From positions 1 to 41,327 of the forward strand of contig JACOTW010000011.1 of assembly GCA_016178135.1 (NCBI GenBank): a stretch of DNA of 41,327 bases, written 5' to 3'. The stretch is from Candidatus Saccharimonadota bacterium. GTDB lineage: Bacteria > Patescibacteriota > Saccharimonadia > Saccharimonadales > JACOTW01. A model generated the notes under the pieces. The model was not told the origin of the DNA and made no database searches. It worked only from the letters and a program-made list of their open reading frames with translations. A program made the translations under genes and the position numbers. This document shows, in pieces, positions 1-7,325 of this stretch. Each line of letters begins with the position of its first letter. Within the stretch, counting starts at the first letter, position 1.

Positions 1-109
1 GCCCCAAGGGACTATCTATATTTGATGAGCGTTTTTCACGGTATCTATAGTCTAGATAGTCGTCCCAGAGTAAGTCACGTCAACGACGTACTTCATCGAC
101 AATGAGGAA

Positions 110-231
110 TTAAAGGGTCTCACCCTTAACAGGGAAGAATTTTGGTGATTCTTTTTACAAAGGGAACCTTTGGAGTAAATTGACGAATTAAAAATCTGTA
201 ATACGCTCATCTGCTAAGGGTCAGACCCTAA
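110..231. repeat. REP-like fold-back repeat, full copy
   Basis: The ends are inverted copies of each other: the left end reads TTAAAGGGTCTCACCCTTA and the right end, reverse-complemented, reads TTAGGGTCTGACCCTTAGC. The right half (AATTAAAAATCTGTAATACG) recurs inverted at 2200-2240 and 4395-4450, and the left half recurs at 2150-2185 and 4480-4500. The CCCTTAACAG signature also occurs beside the RAYT-type transposase at the right edge of the window, so this is probably a REP-type non-autonomous repeat served by that enzyme. Bases 1-109 upstream hold nothing I can recognise. Confidence 0.75.
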
Positions 232-267
232 GATTACTAAGATTAGATTCAGACTGTTTACAAAAAT

Positions 268-296
268 TTGACAACAATATGATATAGTGGTAAGGT
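268..296 (+). promoter_or_regulatory. Possible promoter for the hydrolase gene
   Basis: A perfect TTGACA at 268-273 is followed 17 nt later by TAAGGT, a weak -10 box. A transcript from here would have to pass the hairpin at 385-440 before reaching the start codon at 454. Confidence 0.3.
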
Positions 297-384
297 AATT
301 TACAATTATGTTATTTTACGAAATTCGTTAATACTGTCATACATTTCTGCGACTTTTAGCGTGTTTTAGTAACTAACAAACTTC

Positions 385-440
385 AAAAAAACCGAGCAGG
401 TGTATGACTAGTAAAGTAAGTCATGACTGTTCGGTTTTTT
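385..440 (+). terminator. Strong hairpin with U-tract just before the ribosome binding site
   Basis: AAAAAACCGA...CAG pairs with CTG.TCGGTTTTTT, and an inner ATGACT/AGTCAT stem lies inside. It looks like a bidirectional rho-independent terminator, yet it ends only 13 nt before the start codon at 454 and directly abuts its Shine-Dalgarno. It could therefore be an attenuator rather than an upstream gene's terminator. No upstream gene is visible in the window. Confidence 0.65.
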
Positions 441-453
441 GTAGGAGATTGAT

Positions 454-1191
454 ATGGGAAAGATTGGTTTAGAAACAATGTACGAATCAGAAGTTCATAT
501 TCCTATCCCCAACAGTGAGCTAGAAATACACGGAGTATTACGTGGTGATTACAATTCCCCACTAGCCGTACTAGCTCCTGGCTTGGGGGGCTGGATGCAT
601 GACCTGCTGCTCTTTAACGCATCCCGTTTTTTTGAGAAGCAGGGGTTTGCGACTTTAAGAGTGAGTTTCTATGGTGACGATAATAAACAACGTAACATTA
701 GTGACTTTGGCGTGAAAACCAGTGCGGCAGATATTGATACGGTTGTTGATTACGTCAAGGAGCAGGGCTTAGAACGGGTTTGTGTAATAGGTCATAGCTA
801 TAGTGGTATGGCGATTGTTTACTCTACAAAACAAGCGTTCGATGCTGCAGTTTTGTGGGATGCAAGTCATACGGGTGGCTATTATGAGCTTCAAGCAAAG
901 AAGAATTTAGAGAACGATTTCATGTACATTAAAGAGCTTGATTCATACGTTTCGGCAAATGGTTCGGGCTATGTGTTGTCGCGTAAGGTTTTTGAAGAAT
1001 ACGCACCAGGTAGCACGATAATGGCAAAGAACTTCAACGTTGATACGCTTGTGATAAACGCTTCTAATAGTGGTAAAGCTATGGAGCGCTTTGGTAAAGA
1101 CTATGCCAACAATATTAGCGCAGAAACAGAATATATCGTTATCCCAGACGCTTCCCACGAAAGGAAATTGACTATGACGCTCAAGAGCTGA
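454..1191 (+). CDS. Alpha/beta hydrolase (serine hydrolase, esterase/lipase-like)
   Basis: 245 aa, cytoplasmic (no signal peptide). The fold is recognisable from the oxyanion-loop motif APGLGG (residues 41-46), the nucleophile elbow GHSYSG (113-118, Ser115), an acid-position Asp in LWDASH (about 136) and the C-terminal DASH motif that supplies the catalytic His. The start follows GGAG 7 nt upstream. The substrate cannot be inferred. After DASH the protein ends abruptly in a basic tail; the +1 frame continues with an acidic stretch reading IDYDAQELKS, so the natural C-terminus may have been lost to a small frameshift. A terminator follows at 1200. The gene lies between two REP repeats. Confidence 0.8.
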   Translation: MGKIGLETMYESEVHIPIPNSELEIHGVLRGDYNSPLAVLAPGLGGWMHDLLLFNASRFFEKQGFATLRVSFYGDDNKQRNISDFGVKTSAADIDTVVDYVKEQGLERVCVIGHSYSGMAIVYSTKQAFDAAVLWDASHTGGYYELQAKKNLENDFMYIKELDSYVSANGSGYVLSRKVFEEYAPGSTIMAKNFNVDTLVINASNSGKAMERFGKDYANNISAETEYIVIPDASHERKLTMTLKS

Positions 1192-1199
1192 AATCAATA

Positions 1200-1234
1200 A
1201 AAAATGGAGAGTGCCTAGTAACTCTCCATTTTTG
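1200..1234 (+). terminator. Rho-independent terminator after the hydrolase
   Basis: Perfect stem AAAAATGGAGAGT / ACTCTCCATTTTT with an 8-nt loop, starting 9 nt after the stop codon of the hydrolase gene. Confidence 0.85.
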
Positions 1235-1293
1235 CTATAGTTGCTAAATTTGCCAACGTCTAGCATAATTTCAAACAAGTAAGGAGATTAAGA

Positions 1294-2136
1294 GTGGCTG
1301 GTGACATACAACCAATGCGAGGTGCGCAAAGTGAAGTTAGTGAAGATCAAAGAATTTGGACTATTCAGTCAACCATAGGTGTGTATGGGGTTTACGACCC
1401 TGAAAAACAGCCTACACCTGAAGAAATCATAGCGATGAAAGCTGAGTTTAACAGGAAAGACACACTAGATAATGCTGCTCCGAAAGTATGTACTCGAATA
1501 GTTCTTGATATGCTTACTACGACTGATAAAAGTGGCTCGCTCCCTAACGACGAAACTGCAATAAGAGCTGGTATAACAGACGCAGATGGAGCAACGGTTT
1601 ATTTTAAAAATAGATATAAAAACGTATTCGATTTAGCAGAAGACGTCGGTTATCTATCTGGGAGCTGGATGCAAGACTTAACCCAGGCTTCTGCATTGCC
1701 AGGCAGTGAATGGCCCGAAGATTTTTCACCTCCAGCAATATTTGCGGAAGAGCTAAAAGAAGTTAAGGCTGAAGAAATAATAGAAAAGACACGTAAGCTT
1801 GTTAATAAACTGAGGTTTGCGGGAGACCACAGCAGCACATTTACTGTTGATGCAGTCACTCAGCTAGAGGTTGAGAGTAAAGATCCTGAGGCTGAACCAT
1901 TATATTTATGCAAAGTGGGTCTGGTACGAGCAATAGCAGAAGGTAAACGGTATGAGTTAGAACAGTTTACTGTTGACCCAGATACTTCAGTTCTGAGAAT
2001 GACACAAACGGGTCACTTATTGGGCGATGAGCGTCTACCCGATGAGGGTTCTCAGTCTGAACGCCGCGCTAATCTGGTTGAGCTACTCGACATTGCCAAC
2101 AGACTTAGTCATATATACACAAACAGAATAAATTAA
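1294..2136 (+). CDS. Protein of unknown function
   Basis: 280 aa starting at GTG, with a strong Shine-Dalgarno (AAGGAG, 8 nt before the start). No membrane segment or signal peptide; acidic and probably cytosolic. The central part (about 150-175) is a charged helix (EELKEVKAEEIIEKTRKL) followed by beta-rich sequence. I recognise no catalytic motif. It has its own ribosome binding site and follows a terminator, so it is probably transcribed separately from the hydrolase. Both genes are bracketed by REP repeats (110-231 and 2150-2240) and may be accessory cargo. Confidence 0.7.
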   Translation: MAGDIQPMRGAQSEVSEDQRIWTIQSTIGVYGVYDPEKQPTPEEIIAMKAEFNRKDTLDNAAPKVCTRIVLDMLTTTDKSGSLPNDETAIRAGITDADGATVYFKNRYKNVFDLAEDVGYLSGSWMQDLTQASALPGSEWPEDFSPPAIFAEELKEVKAEEIIEKTRKLVNKLRFAGDHSSTFTVDAVTQLEVESKDPEAEPLYLCKVGLVRAIAEGKRYELEQFTVDPDTSVLRMTQTGHLLGDERLPDEGSQSERRANLVELLDIANRLSHIYTNRIN

Positions 2137-2149
2137 TGGGCATTAAGAG

Positions 2150-2240
2150 TTAAAGGGTCTCACCCTTAACAGGGAAGAATTTTGAATCTCAAGGTCTGAC
2201 CCTTAACAGGTGAGCGTATTACAGATTTTTAATTTGTCAG
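2150..2240. repeat. Chimeric REP repeat (two half-units joined)
   Basis: Bases 2150-2185 are a direct copy of the left half of the 110-231 repeat. From about 2190 the sequence switches to the reverse complement of its right half. This looks like recombination or deletion between inverted copies. Confidence 0.7.
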
Positions 2241-2305
2241 TGTTGTACTGGGCGTGGAATAAGAAGGGGTTCATCTGTAGGTGTTATTTTCTGCTAGTTT
2301 TGTGG

Positions 2306-2480
2306 GGCTTACTAACCACGAGTTTCGCACTTTTCTGCAGTACCAGATCACAGCCCAGCGGCCGTAACTTTCCACTCCTCCCTCACCATAACTACGGTTA
2401 TGCTTCTCTCGGATTGAAAACTTACGACTCACCGGGCTGCAAACTGGTATCAACGGCTAAGTGCGAAACTCGTGCTAACC
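2306..2480. repeat. Long fold-back element with ACGAGTTTCGCACTT ends
   Basis: The 15-bp ends ACGAGTTTCGCACTT (2315-2329) and AAGTGCGAAACTCGT (2460-2474) are perfect inverted repeats. The arms keep pairing inwards (TACCAG/CTGGTA, CAGCCC/GGGCTG, GTAA.TTT) to a central CATAAC-tacg-GTTATG hairpin at about 2394. The whole about 165-bp unit is one imperfect palindrome. An open frame crosses it on the plus strand, but it is not a credible gene. No other copy is in the window. Confidence 0.75.
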
Positions 2481-2488
2481 AACGGAAT

Positions 2489-2516
2489 CTAAGGGAACCT
2501 AGGGACAGTCCCTTAG
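2489..2516. repeat. Short REP palindrome
   Basis: CTAAGGGA...TCCCTTAG palindrome with the GGGACAGTCCCTT core also seen in the array at 41083-41188. With the two elements above it fills most of the 2137-2673 gap. Confidence 0.55.
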
Positions 2517-2673
2517 CTTCCCGGTATCAGCAGATAAAATATTCGCTGATGATTGCTTAAGCTTACTATTGCGTTATGGATTTATTTATTTGTCATTTAA
2601 AAATAGGTGGAGTACTATCAGATTAATAGTTATGGTTAAAGTAGCAAAAAACATTTCGAAAGGATCAAAAATA

Positions 2674-4377
2674 ATGAAATCCAATTCGAAAAAACCTATT
2701 AGTGCGAGAAAAAATAAAAAAGCTAAGTGGTATCAACAAATATCTCGCTTTCGTATTTATGGTTTTGTCATCGCTTTTGCGCTTGTCGGAAGTTATCTAC
2801 TCTACCAGGGCCGAGCGGCTACCCCCAATGCCACTGCCAAGATGGGAGTCTTCCGGGGAGCTCAAACGCCAGGCGCGGTATCGGATTTTGAATCCTGGCT
2901 CGGACGTCCGGTTAATTACACCGTAGGATTTTATGGCAGAACAGGTAGTGATTTTTCGGCTATTGAAAATTCCGGAGCCGTATGCCAAAAGTGGGCACCA
3001 ACCAAATACTCACTTGCTTTATCAACCGCTATGCTTCCATCTTCTTCGAGTTATACCTTGGCGGCCGGTGCCAGGGGAGATTACAATAAGCACTGGAAGA
3101 TTACTGGTCAACAATTAGTAGATAAGGGTTGTGCCGACATCATACTTCGCATTGGCTGGGAATTTAACGGCAAATTCTTTTCCTGGGCAGCTTCGGGCAA
3201 GGAAGCTGACTACGCTGCTTACTGGCGACAAATAGTAACCACACTGCGTTCGGTACCAGGACAATCGTTCAAATTTGATTGGTGTCCATTGGGTAGCGTA
3301 GTTAACGCCGACGTAGAAGCCGCTTACCCCGGGAGTGAGTACGTAGATATCATTGGGCTTGATCATTACGACGTGTTAGGCACCACAGCTTCTTCACCTG
3401 AGGATCGGTGGAATAAACAACAGAATGTTCGTTACGGACGAATATGGCAATTGCAATGGGCTAAGGATCACGGTAAACAAGTATCTTTTCCGGAATGGGG
3501 TATATCAGTCCGTCCTAATGACAATCTAGGTGGCGGCGACAACCCGTACTTCATCCAGAAGATGTATGAATGGATGAATGCATTGCCAGCTAGTGGACCT
3601 GGCTCACTGGCTTACCAGGCCTATTTCGAAGATGATGCCGTTGATGCCAAGCATTCCATCATGAGCGGCGAATTCCCTAACAGCACTGCCATGTACAAAA
3701 AACTATTCGGAGTATTACCTTCCTCAACTCCAGGTGACACCACACCACCATCAACACCAGCCAGTCTGACTGCTAATGTGTCAAGTGACGATCAGATCAA
3801 TCTGTCTTGGTCAGCATCAACAGATAACAAAAAGGTTGAGGGATATGACGTGTACCGTAACGATACCAAGATAAGTAGCCCGATAACTACTAGCTTTAGT
3901 GACAGCGGTTTAACTGCCAGCACAAAGTATAGCTACTACGTTATGGCTCGTGATGCAGCTGGTAACAACAGTGCTCCGTCCAGTAAGGTTTCAGCTACCA
4001 CAACATCCGCTACACCTGCTCCTACCCCCACACCAACACCGACTCCTACTCCTGCCCCAACGCCTCCACCAGCCAGTACCGTAAAGACTTCGACCTTTGA
4101 CGGAACTGCTAGCAAGTACGGTAGTAAAACCTATAGCCTGTCACTACCTAAGGCTGGTAGCATCAAGTACTCTGTTGCTTCACCAACGGATGGCGGTGGC
4201 CGTTATGATGTTCAAGTCTTTAACTCAGCAGGCACCAAGATTCATGAACAACTCAATGCTTACGTAACCATTAGAGGTAGCTTCACTATTACAAAACCAG
4301 GAACATACCAGGTTAAGGTTAAGACACGTTGGTGGAGTTCTAATAGCTTTAGGTTGAATGTTAATTATCCGTATTAG
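2674..4377 (+). CDS. Secreted or membrane-anchored GH26-like glycoside hydrolase with FnIII domain
   Basis: 567 aa from the ATG at 2674, chosen because AAAGGAT lies just upstream; an upstream in-frame ATG at 2632 is the alternative. A basic N-terminus precedes one hydrophobic signal/anchor helix (about 27-45). The catalytic domain (about 50-355) carries RIGWEFNG (acid/base Glu about 163) and FPEWG (nucleophile Glu about 274), the arrangement of clan GH-A family 26 mannanases and related beta-glycanases. A fibronectin III domain (about 360-445), a Pro/Thr linker and a C-terminal beta domain resembling pre-peptidase C-terminal domains follow. It probably cleaves beta-glycans outside the cell; the substrate is inferred only from the family. 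Confidence 0.8.
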   Translation: MKSNSKKPISARKNKKAKWYQQISRFRIYGFVIAFALVGSYLLYQGRAATPNATAKMGVFRGAQTPGAVSDFESWLGRPVNYTVGFYGRTGSDFSAIENSGAVCQKWAPTKYSLALSTAMLPSSSSYTLAAGARGDYNKHWKITGQQLVDKGCADIILRIGWEFNGKFFSWAASGKEADYAAYWRQIVTTLRSVPGQSFKFDWCPLGSVVNADVEAAYPGSEYVDIIGLDHYDVLGTTASSPEDRWNKQQNVRYGRIWQLQWAKDHGKQVSFPEWGISVRPNDNLGGGDNPYFIQKMYEWMNALPASGPGSLAYQAYFEDDAVDAKHSIMSGEFPNSTAMYKKLFGVLPSSTPGDTTPPSTPASLTANVSSDDQINLSWSASTDNKKVEGYDVYRNDTKISSPITTSFSDSGLTASTKYSYYVMARDAAGNNSAPSSKVSATTTSATPAPTPTPTPTPTPAPTPPPASTVKTSTFDGTASKYGSKTYSLSLPKAGSIKYSVASPTDGGGRYDVQVFNSAGTKIHEQLNAYVTIRGSFTITKPGTYQVKVKTRWWSSNSFRLNVNYPY

Positions 4378-4393
4378 GCTCAACTGATCTTTA

Positions 4394-4502
4394 ATCCTAG
4401 GGCCTGACCCTTGGCAGATGAGCGTATTGCGGATTTTTAATTCGTCAGTTTGTTCCAAAGAGTTCCCCTTGGAACACGAATCACAAAATTCTTCCCTGTT
4501 AA
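4394..4502. repeat. REP-like repeat, third copy, interrupted
   Basis: Inverted orientation relative to 110-231: CTGACCCTTGGCAGATGAGC ... AAAATTCTTCCCTGTTAA. The expected last bases (GGGTGAGACCC) are missing because the 160-bp palindrome starts exactly at TTAA. Confidence 0.75.
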
Positions 4503-4661
4503 CTGGACTTACCCAAAATCGCCCGTTCCCAGGGCGAATCAGCTCGAGCAGATAGTGGCTTGACTGAAGGAGAGGTAGCCTTAGCTACATCGAAAGAAGG
4601 CAGACTGCTATCAGCCGAGATTAGTTGGTCTGGGGATGGGGGAGCTTTGCGTAAGTCCAGT
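4502..4661. repeat. 160-bp in-frame-capable palindromic element, copy 1 (intergenic)
   Basis: It starts ACTGGACTTAC and ends GTAAGTCCAGT. The two arms align along the full length around the central hairpin GTAGC-CTTA-GCTAC. Its length (160) equals that of the copies at 17111 and 23767. It is open in the register LDL.K...LRKSS when translated. Here it is inserted in a REP repeat and not in a gene. Confidence 0.85.
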
Positions 4662-4695
4662 AAATAGCCATACTTGTTTCTGGAGGAAACGGAGT

Positions 4696-4833
4696 ATGGC
4701 TATGACTAATATTAACAGTCGCTACGAATATTTACTGGAGGCTCAAGTACTTTACTGGCGAGCCAAAAAGAGACGCAACCGCCGGAAGCTAACAGCTATT
4801 CTGGATGACGCGGTAGAGATAACTGGGACCTAA
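4696..4833 (+). pseudogene. N-terminal fragment of an integrase-type transposase
   Basis: 45 aa with a good ribosome binding site (GGAGG/GGAG) before the ATG. The pattern LEAQVLYWRAKKR...KLTAILDDAVEITG resembles the N-terminal helix-turn-helix of DDE integrase-core transposases, whose N-termini read roughly YRxASRxEKxxILDExxxxTGYHRK. The stop comes exactly where that family would continue, so this is probably a truncated insertion sequence remnant. The match is from memory of the family pattern only. Confidence 0.45.
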
Positions 4834-5375
4834 TGGACAGCCCCGTAGAAACTTGGGTTCGAATTCACTAACATAACCAGAAAACAAACAGCCACCTTTT
4901 CAGATGGCGATTTATTTTCTGGTGATCCCGAGGGGAATCGAACCCCTGTTGTCCCGCATATGCGGGATGTCCTAACCGTGTCACTTGTATTATAGTCCCC
5001 GCAAAACAAATTCGTGGGTTTTTGAAGCAATGATCTTTGAGTCAAAAACTGACTTTTCCGAGAGAGACATATCCTTAGATACGTTGAACGAGGAAAGGCG
5101 GTTTTGGGCCAAAGAGGGTGATTCGAAAAGCCCCCAGAAACACTGATAAGTCGCTTCAAAGCCTCATGACTTTTCCAGGATTTGAGCTCTTTCTCTCTTT
5201 TAACCGACTCAGATCTTGTTTGGAAAGACTCACTGTGCATAAGCCGAACAGGTAGAAAACCTTTGGTTGAACGCACCTGGCCTGCGTTATGTCTATACAA
5301 CCGCTGATCTAAATTGTTAGTCTGACCTACATAATACGCATCGTTGCCTAGAAGTAGTATGTATACGTAGAACAT
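4830..5375 (-). CDS. GIY-YIG endonuclease domain protein with abnormal C-terminal extension
   Basis: 181 aa. Residues 1-80 are a typical stand-alone GIY-YIG domain of the UPF0213/YhbQ type: YVYILLL, YYVGQTNNLDQRLYRHN, then the KREKELKSWK helix. Such proteins usually end near residue 80-100. Here the frame continues through a diverged fold-back palindrome (about 5000-5125) and then antisense-like through a tRNA relic (4920-4995), giving a tail with no domain. Expected role is DNA cleavage or repair; the tail is probably repeat-derived. It ends facing the transposase scrap, overlapping by 4 nt. Confidence 0.7.
   Translation of the reverse strand: MFYVYILLLGNDAYYVGQTNNLDQRLYRHNAGQVRSTKGFLPVRLMHSESFQTRSESVKREKELKSWKSHEALKRLISVSGGFSNHPLWPKTAFPRSTYLRICLSRKSQFLTQRSLLQKPTNLFCGDYNTSDTVRTSRICGTTGVRFPSGSPENKSPSEKVAVCFLVMLVNSNPSFYGAVH
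4920..4995 (-). pseudogene. tRNA relic inside the GIY-YIG reading frame
   Basis: The minus strand has a perfect T-arm (AGGGGTTCGATTCCCCT), the 3' acceptor strand CGGGATC and CCA, and a GGTTAGGACAT D-arm piece. The 5' acceptor strand that should pair (GATCCCG) is absent, the D-loop carries extra bases, and the anticodon loop (CATATG) is 6 nt without U33. It cannot be a working tRNA. Confidence 0.6.
5000..5125. repeat. Diverged fold-back palindrome within the GIY-YIG gene
   Basis: Centre ACATATC-CTTA-GATACGT, with the same CTTA loop and position as the GTAGC-CTTA-GCTAC centre of the 160-bp element. The arms keep CAAAA...TTTTG-type pairing outward. It is translated in the GIY-YIG frame. Kinship to the 160-bp family is an inference. 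Confidence 0.4.
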
Positions 5376-5415
5376 AGTATAAGACCGGTGAAGTGTAGCA
5401 TAACAGAGGCCAAAA

Positions 5416-5446
5416 AGAAATCCCCCGTTTTTACACGGGGGATTTC
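5416..5446 (-). terminator. Terminator of the LPxTG gene
   Basis: AGAAATCCCCCGT / ACGGGGGATTTCT stem followed on the minus strand by TTTTT, about 100 nt downstream of the surface-protein stop codon. Confidence 0.85.
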
Positions 5447-5525
5447 TAGAAGTACTTATGCGAGCGGTCAGTCATTGCTCGTTTCATGTTTAACCCTAGC
5501 ATATTTTTGACGGAAATGCTACTGG

Positions 5526-5534
5526 TTATCCACA
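5526..5534 (+). promoter_or_regulatory. Single consensus DnaA box
   Basis: TTATCCACA, an exact match to the bacterial DnaA box, lies between the terminator and the surface-protein stop. I found no cluster of boxes, so it is not evidence for an origin. Confidence 0.3.
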
Positions 5535-5546
5535 GAGAGTTTTGAC

Positions 5547-6992
5547 TTACAGATCGCGGGCAAAACGTCTTGCCGCAAACAAGCGGTGAGCAAAAGCTCC
5601 GACCACTGAAGTAGCTAAGAACAATCCAACGACATCACCGGCACCAGTGTTAGGTAACACAGTAGGGGTAGTTGAGGTAGTTGAACCAAAGCCTACGCTT
5701 TTAGCACACGCACCACTGGTAACAACTTGTTCCTTGCCGTTAACCGTAAATCGTGCCTTGGCACTTACATTGAATGGACCATCGCTAGAGTACTGGTGGC
5801 TTTTGCCAACTGGTGTGTTGGTAGTCAACATTGCAGTACTATCGCCCCAGTCAACTACAGCGTCCTTGAAAGTCGCACCGTTTGTGGCGGCAACTTTGAA
5901 CTGGCTGATATTAACTGTTTTGTTATCACCCTTGGTAATGTCTAGAAGATCGCAGCTTACTACTGAGGTATTCTGACAAGCCTTGTTGGCGGTAACGGTT
6001 GCAGTGTTGTTGTACTCACCGGTTTGGTCAGTATCTACAACGGCGGTGTTCTTTAGGGTGTTGACACCACAAGCTAGCTTATCTGTTGAAGCAATGTTAG
6101 CTTCAAAGGTAATGAAAGCTGAAGCGCCTGGCCCAAGGCTACCAATATTCTTCTTACCAGTGAAGAAAGCAGTTTCTTCATCGGCAGTCATAACAGTGCC
6201 CTTAAATGTACCGTAGTACTTCTTGACTGTTCCGGAAACATAGCTCAGACCGTTAGGTAGTGGATCGCGAAGATACACATTACTAAGAGTTTCGTTACCT
6301 AGGTTAGAAGCGGTAACAACATACTCCAAACGATCACCAGCGTTAGCTGATAAGTTGGTGGTTGTCGCACCGGTAGAACCAGCTAAACGTACTTTCTTAA
6401 CAATTCCTACAGATGGAACCTTAACTCTCGCGAGTACGGTTACAGTTGCAGAAAAGTTGTAGCAAGGCTTTTCGTTCTCAAGAACTAGACCTTGGCCACT
6501 TGTTACGATATCGTCAGAAATTTTTACTTCTTGGTAGTTAGGAGCCGCATTGGTCCCAACGTTGTGCTTCCATACGGCAGAACCGGGGATATACTCTAGA
6601 GTAGCATCGGCTCGGTTTAGATGTACGGTTGCAGATTTTTGAATAGTGTTTGAATTGTCAGCACTAGTGGTTTCACGAATTACTTGCGTGGTACCAGCAG
6701 CAGTTGGCATATCAATCTTTACTTTTAGGTTTTCGGCAATTTTGCCAGAATTTTCGTCTTCCATGTTGTGGTAGTAAACTTCAACCTTAACGACTTCGTC
6801 GTACTTAGCATTTACATCACTTACATATTTTGTGTCCCCAGCAGTAACGTTGGCTACACCTATTGCACCTTCTATCTGTACAGTTTCAGCAGCTATAGAG
6901 CTAACTGGCAACATTACAGCAAGGCCAATCAAGGCGGCGGCAGCGACACGCTTAGGGAGTTTACTGAATAAACGTGAAAATAGTTTCTTCAT
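5547..6992 (-). CDS. LPxTG-anchored cell-surface protein with DUF11 and PKD-like domains
   Basis: 481 aa. Signal peptide: basic MKKLFSRLF, hydrophobic AAALIGLAVMLPVSSIA, cleavage near AETV. Beta-rich N-terminal part; a DUF11-type domain (about 200-330, with GNETLSNVYLRDPLPNG); a PKD-like Ig domain (about 340-430, VVDWGDS). The C-terminal sorting signal is LPNTG (446-450), then a hydrophobic helix and basic tail. It is expected to be covalently attached to peptidoglycan by a class A/E-type sortase, and may act as an adhesin or structural surface protein, of interest for an epibiont. Strong Shine-Dalgarno (AGGAGGT) and a consensus promoter (7128-7156) suggest high expression. Confidence 0.85.
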   Translation of the reverse strand: MKKLFSRLFSKLPKRVAAAALIGLAVMLPVSSIAAETVQIEGAIGVANVTAGDTKYVSDVNAKYDEVVKVEVYYHNMEDENSGKIAENLKVKIDMPTAAGTTQVIRETTSADNSNTIQKSATVHLNRADATLEYIPGSAVWKHNVGTNAAPNYQEVKISDDIVTSGQGLVLENEKPCYNFSATVTVLARVKVPSVGIVKKVRLAGSTGATTTNLSANAGDRLEYVVTASNLGNETLSNVYLRDPLPNGLSYVSGTVKKYYGTFKGTVMTADEETAFFTGKKNIGSLGPGASAFITFEANIASTDKLACGVNTLKNTAVVDTDQTGEYNNTATVTANKACQNTSVVSCDLLDITKGDNKTVNISQFKVAATNGATFKDAVVDWGDSTAMLTTNTPVGKSHQYSSDGPFNVSAKARFTVNGKEQVVTSGACAKSVGFGSTTSTTPTVLPNTGAGDVVGLFLATSVVGAFAHRLFAARRFARDL

Positions 6993-7127
6993 AACACCTC
7001 CTATAAAAATGTGTTTGAACTTAGTTAAATTAAATAATGAACTGAAAAATTCTTGGTCGGTTTATAAATTGTTAAATTACATAGGACGAACAGCACTCCA
7101 CCTCTGTCTCCCTAAATGTTCTAGCAC

Positions 7128-7156
7128 ATATTAGCATAACCATTCGTATTTGTCAA
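7128..7156 (-). promoter_or_regulatory. Consensus sigma-70-type promoter of the surface-protein gene
   Basis: On the minus strand TTGACA, exactly 17 nt, TAATAT. It gives a 5' leader of roughly 130 nt before the AGGAGGT ribosome binding site. Confidence 0.8.
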
Positions 7157-7225
7157 TATTATGGTTATGTTAACTTTGTTGTTGTCAAATCAGATCATTA
7201 CAGAAAATTATGTGGGGGGGTATTG

Positions 7226-7287
7226 CTTGTGGAGAAAAGGGAGCTTGAAGGCTCAAATGATCAAAGATCAACCTTTTTCTCCACAAG
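7226..7287. repeat. Three-way-junction hairpin at the left border of the GC-rich island
   Basis: CTTGTGGAGAAAAGG pairs with CCTTTTTCTCCACAAG. Two small hairpins sit inside (GAGC/GCTC and TGATC-aaa-GATCA). There is no U-run, so a simple terminator is unlikely, but it lies 39 bases downstream of the 7326-8333 stop codon and could act as one. Confidence 0.55.
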
Positions 7288-7325
7288 CGTGACGCTTTAT
7301 ACCCCAATTTCGTACTACTTTTGCA

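Noticed and set aside
2210-2560. 116-aa open frame on the plus strand
   Set aside because: It lies wholly in the REP half-unit and the fold-back element; no ribosome binding site or domain, composition like translated repeat.
5526-5534. DnaA box as part of a replication origin
   Set aside because: A single box without cluster, AT-rich unwinding element or dnaA/dnaN nearby.
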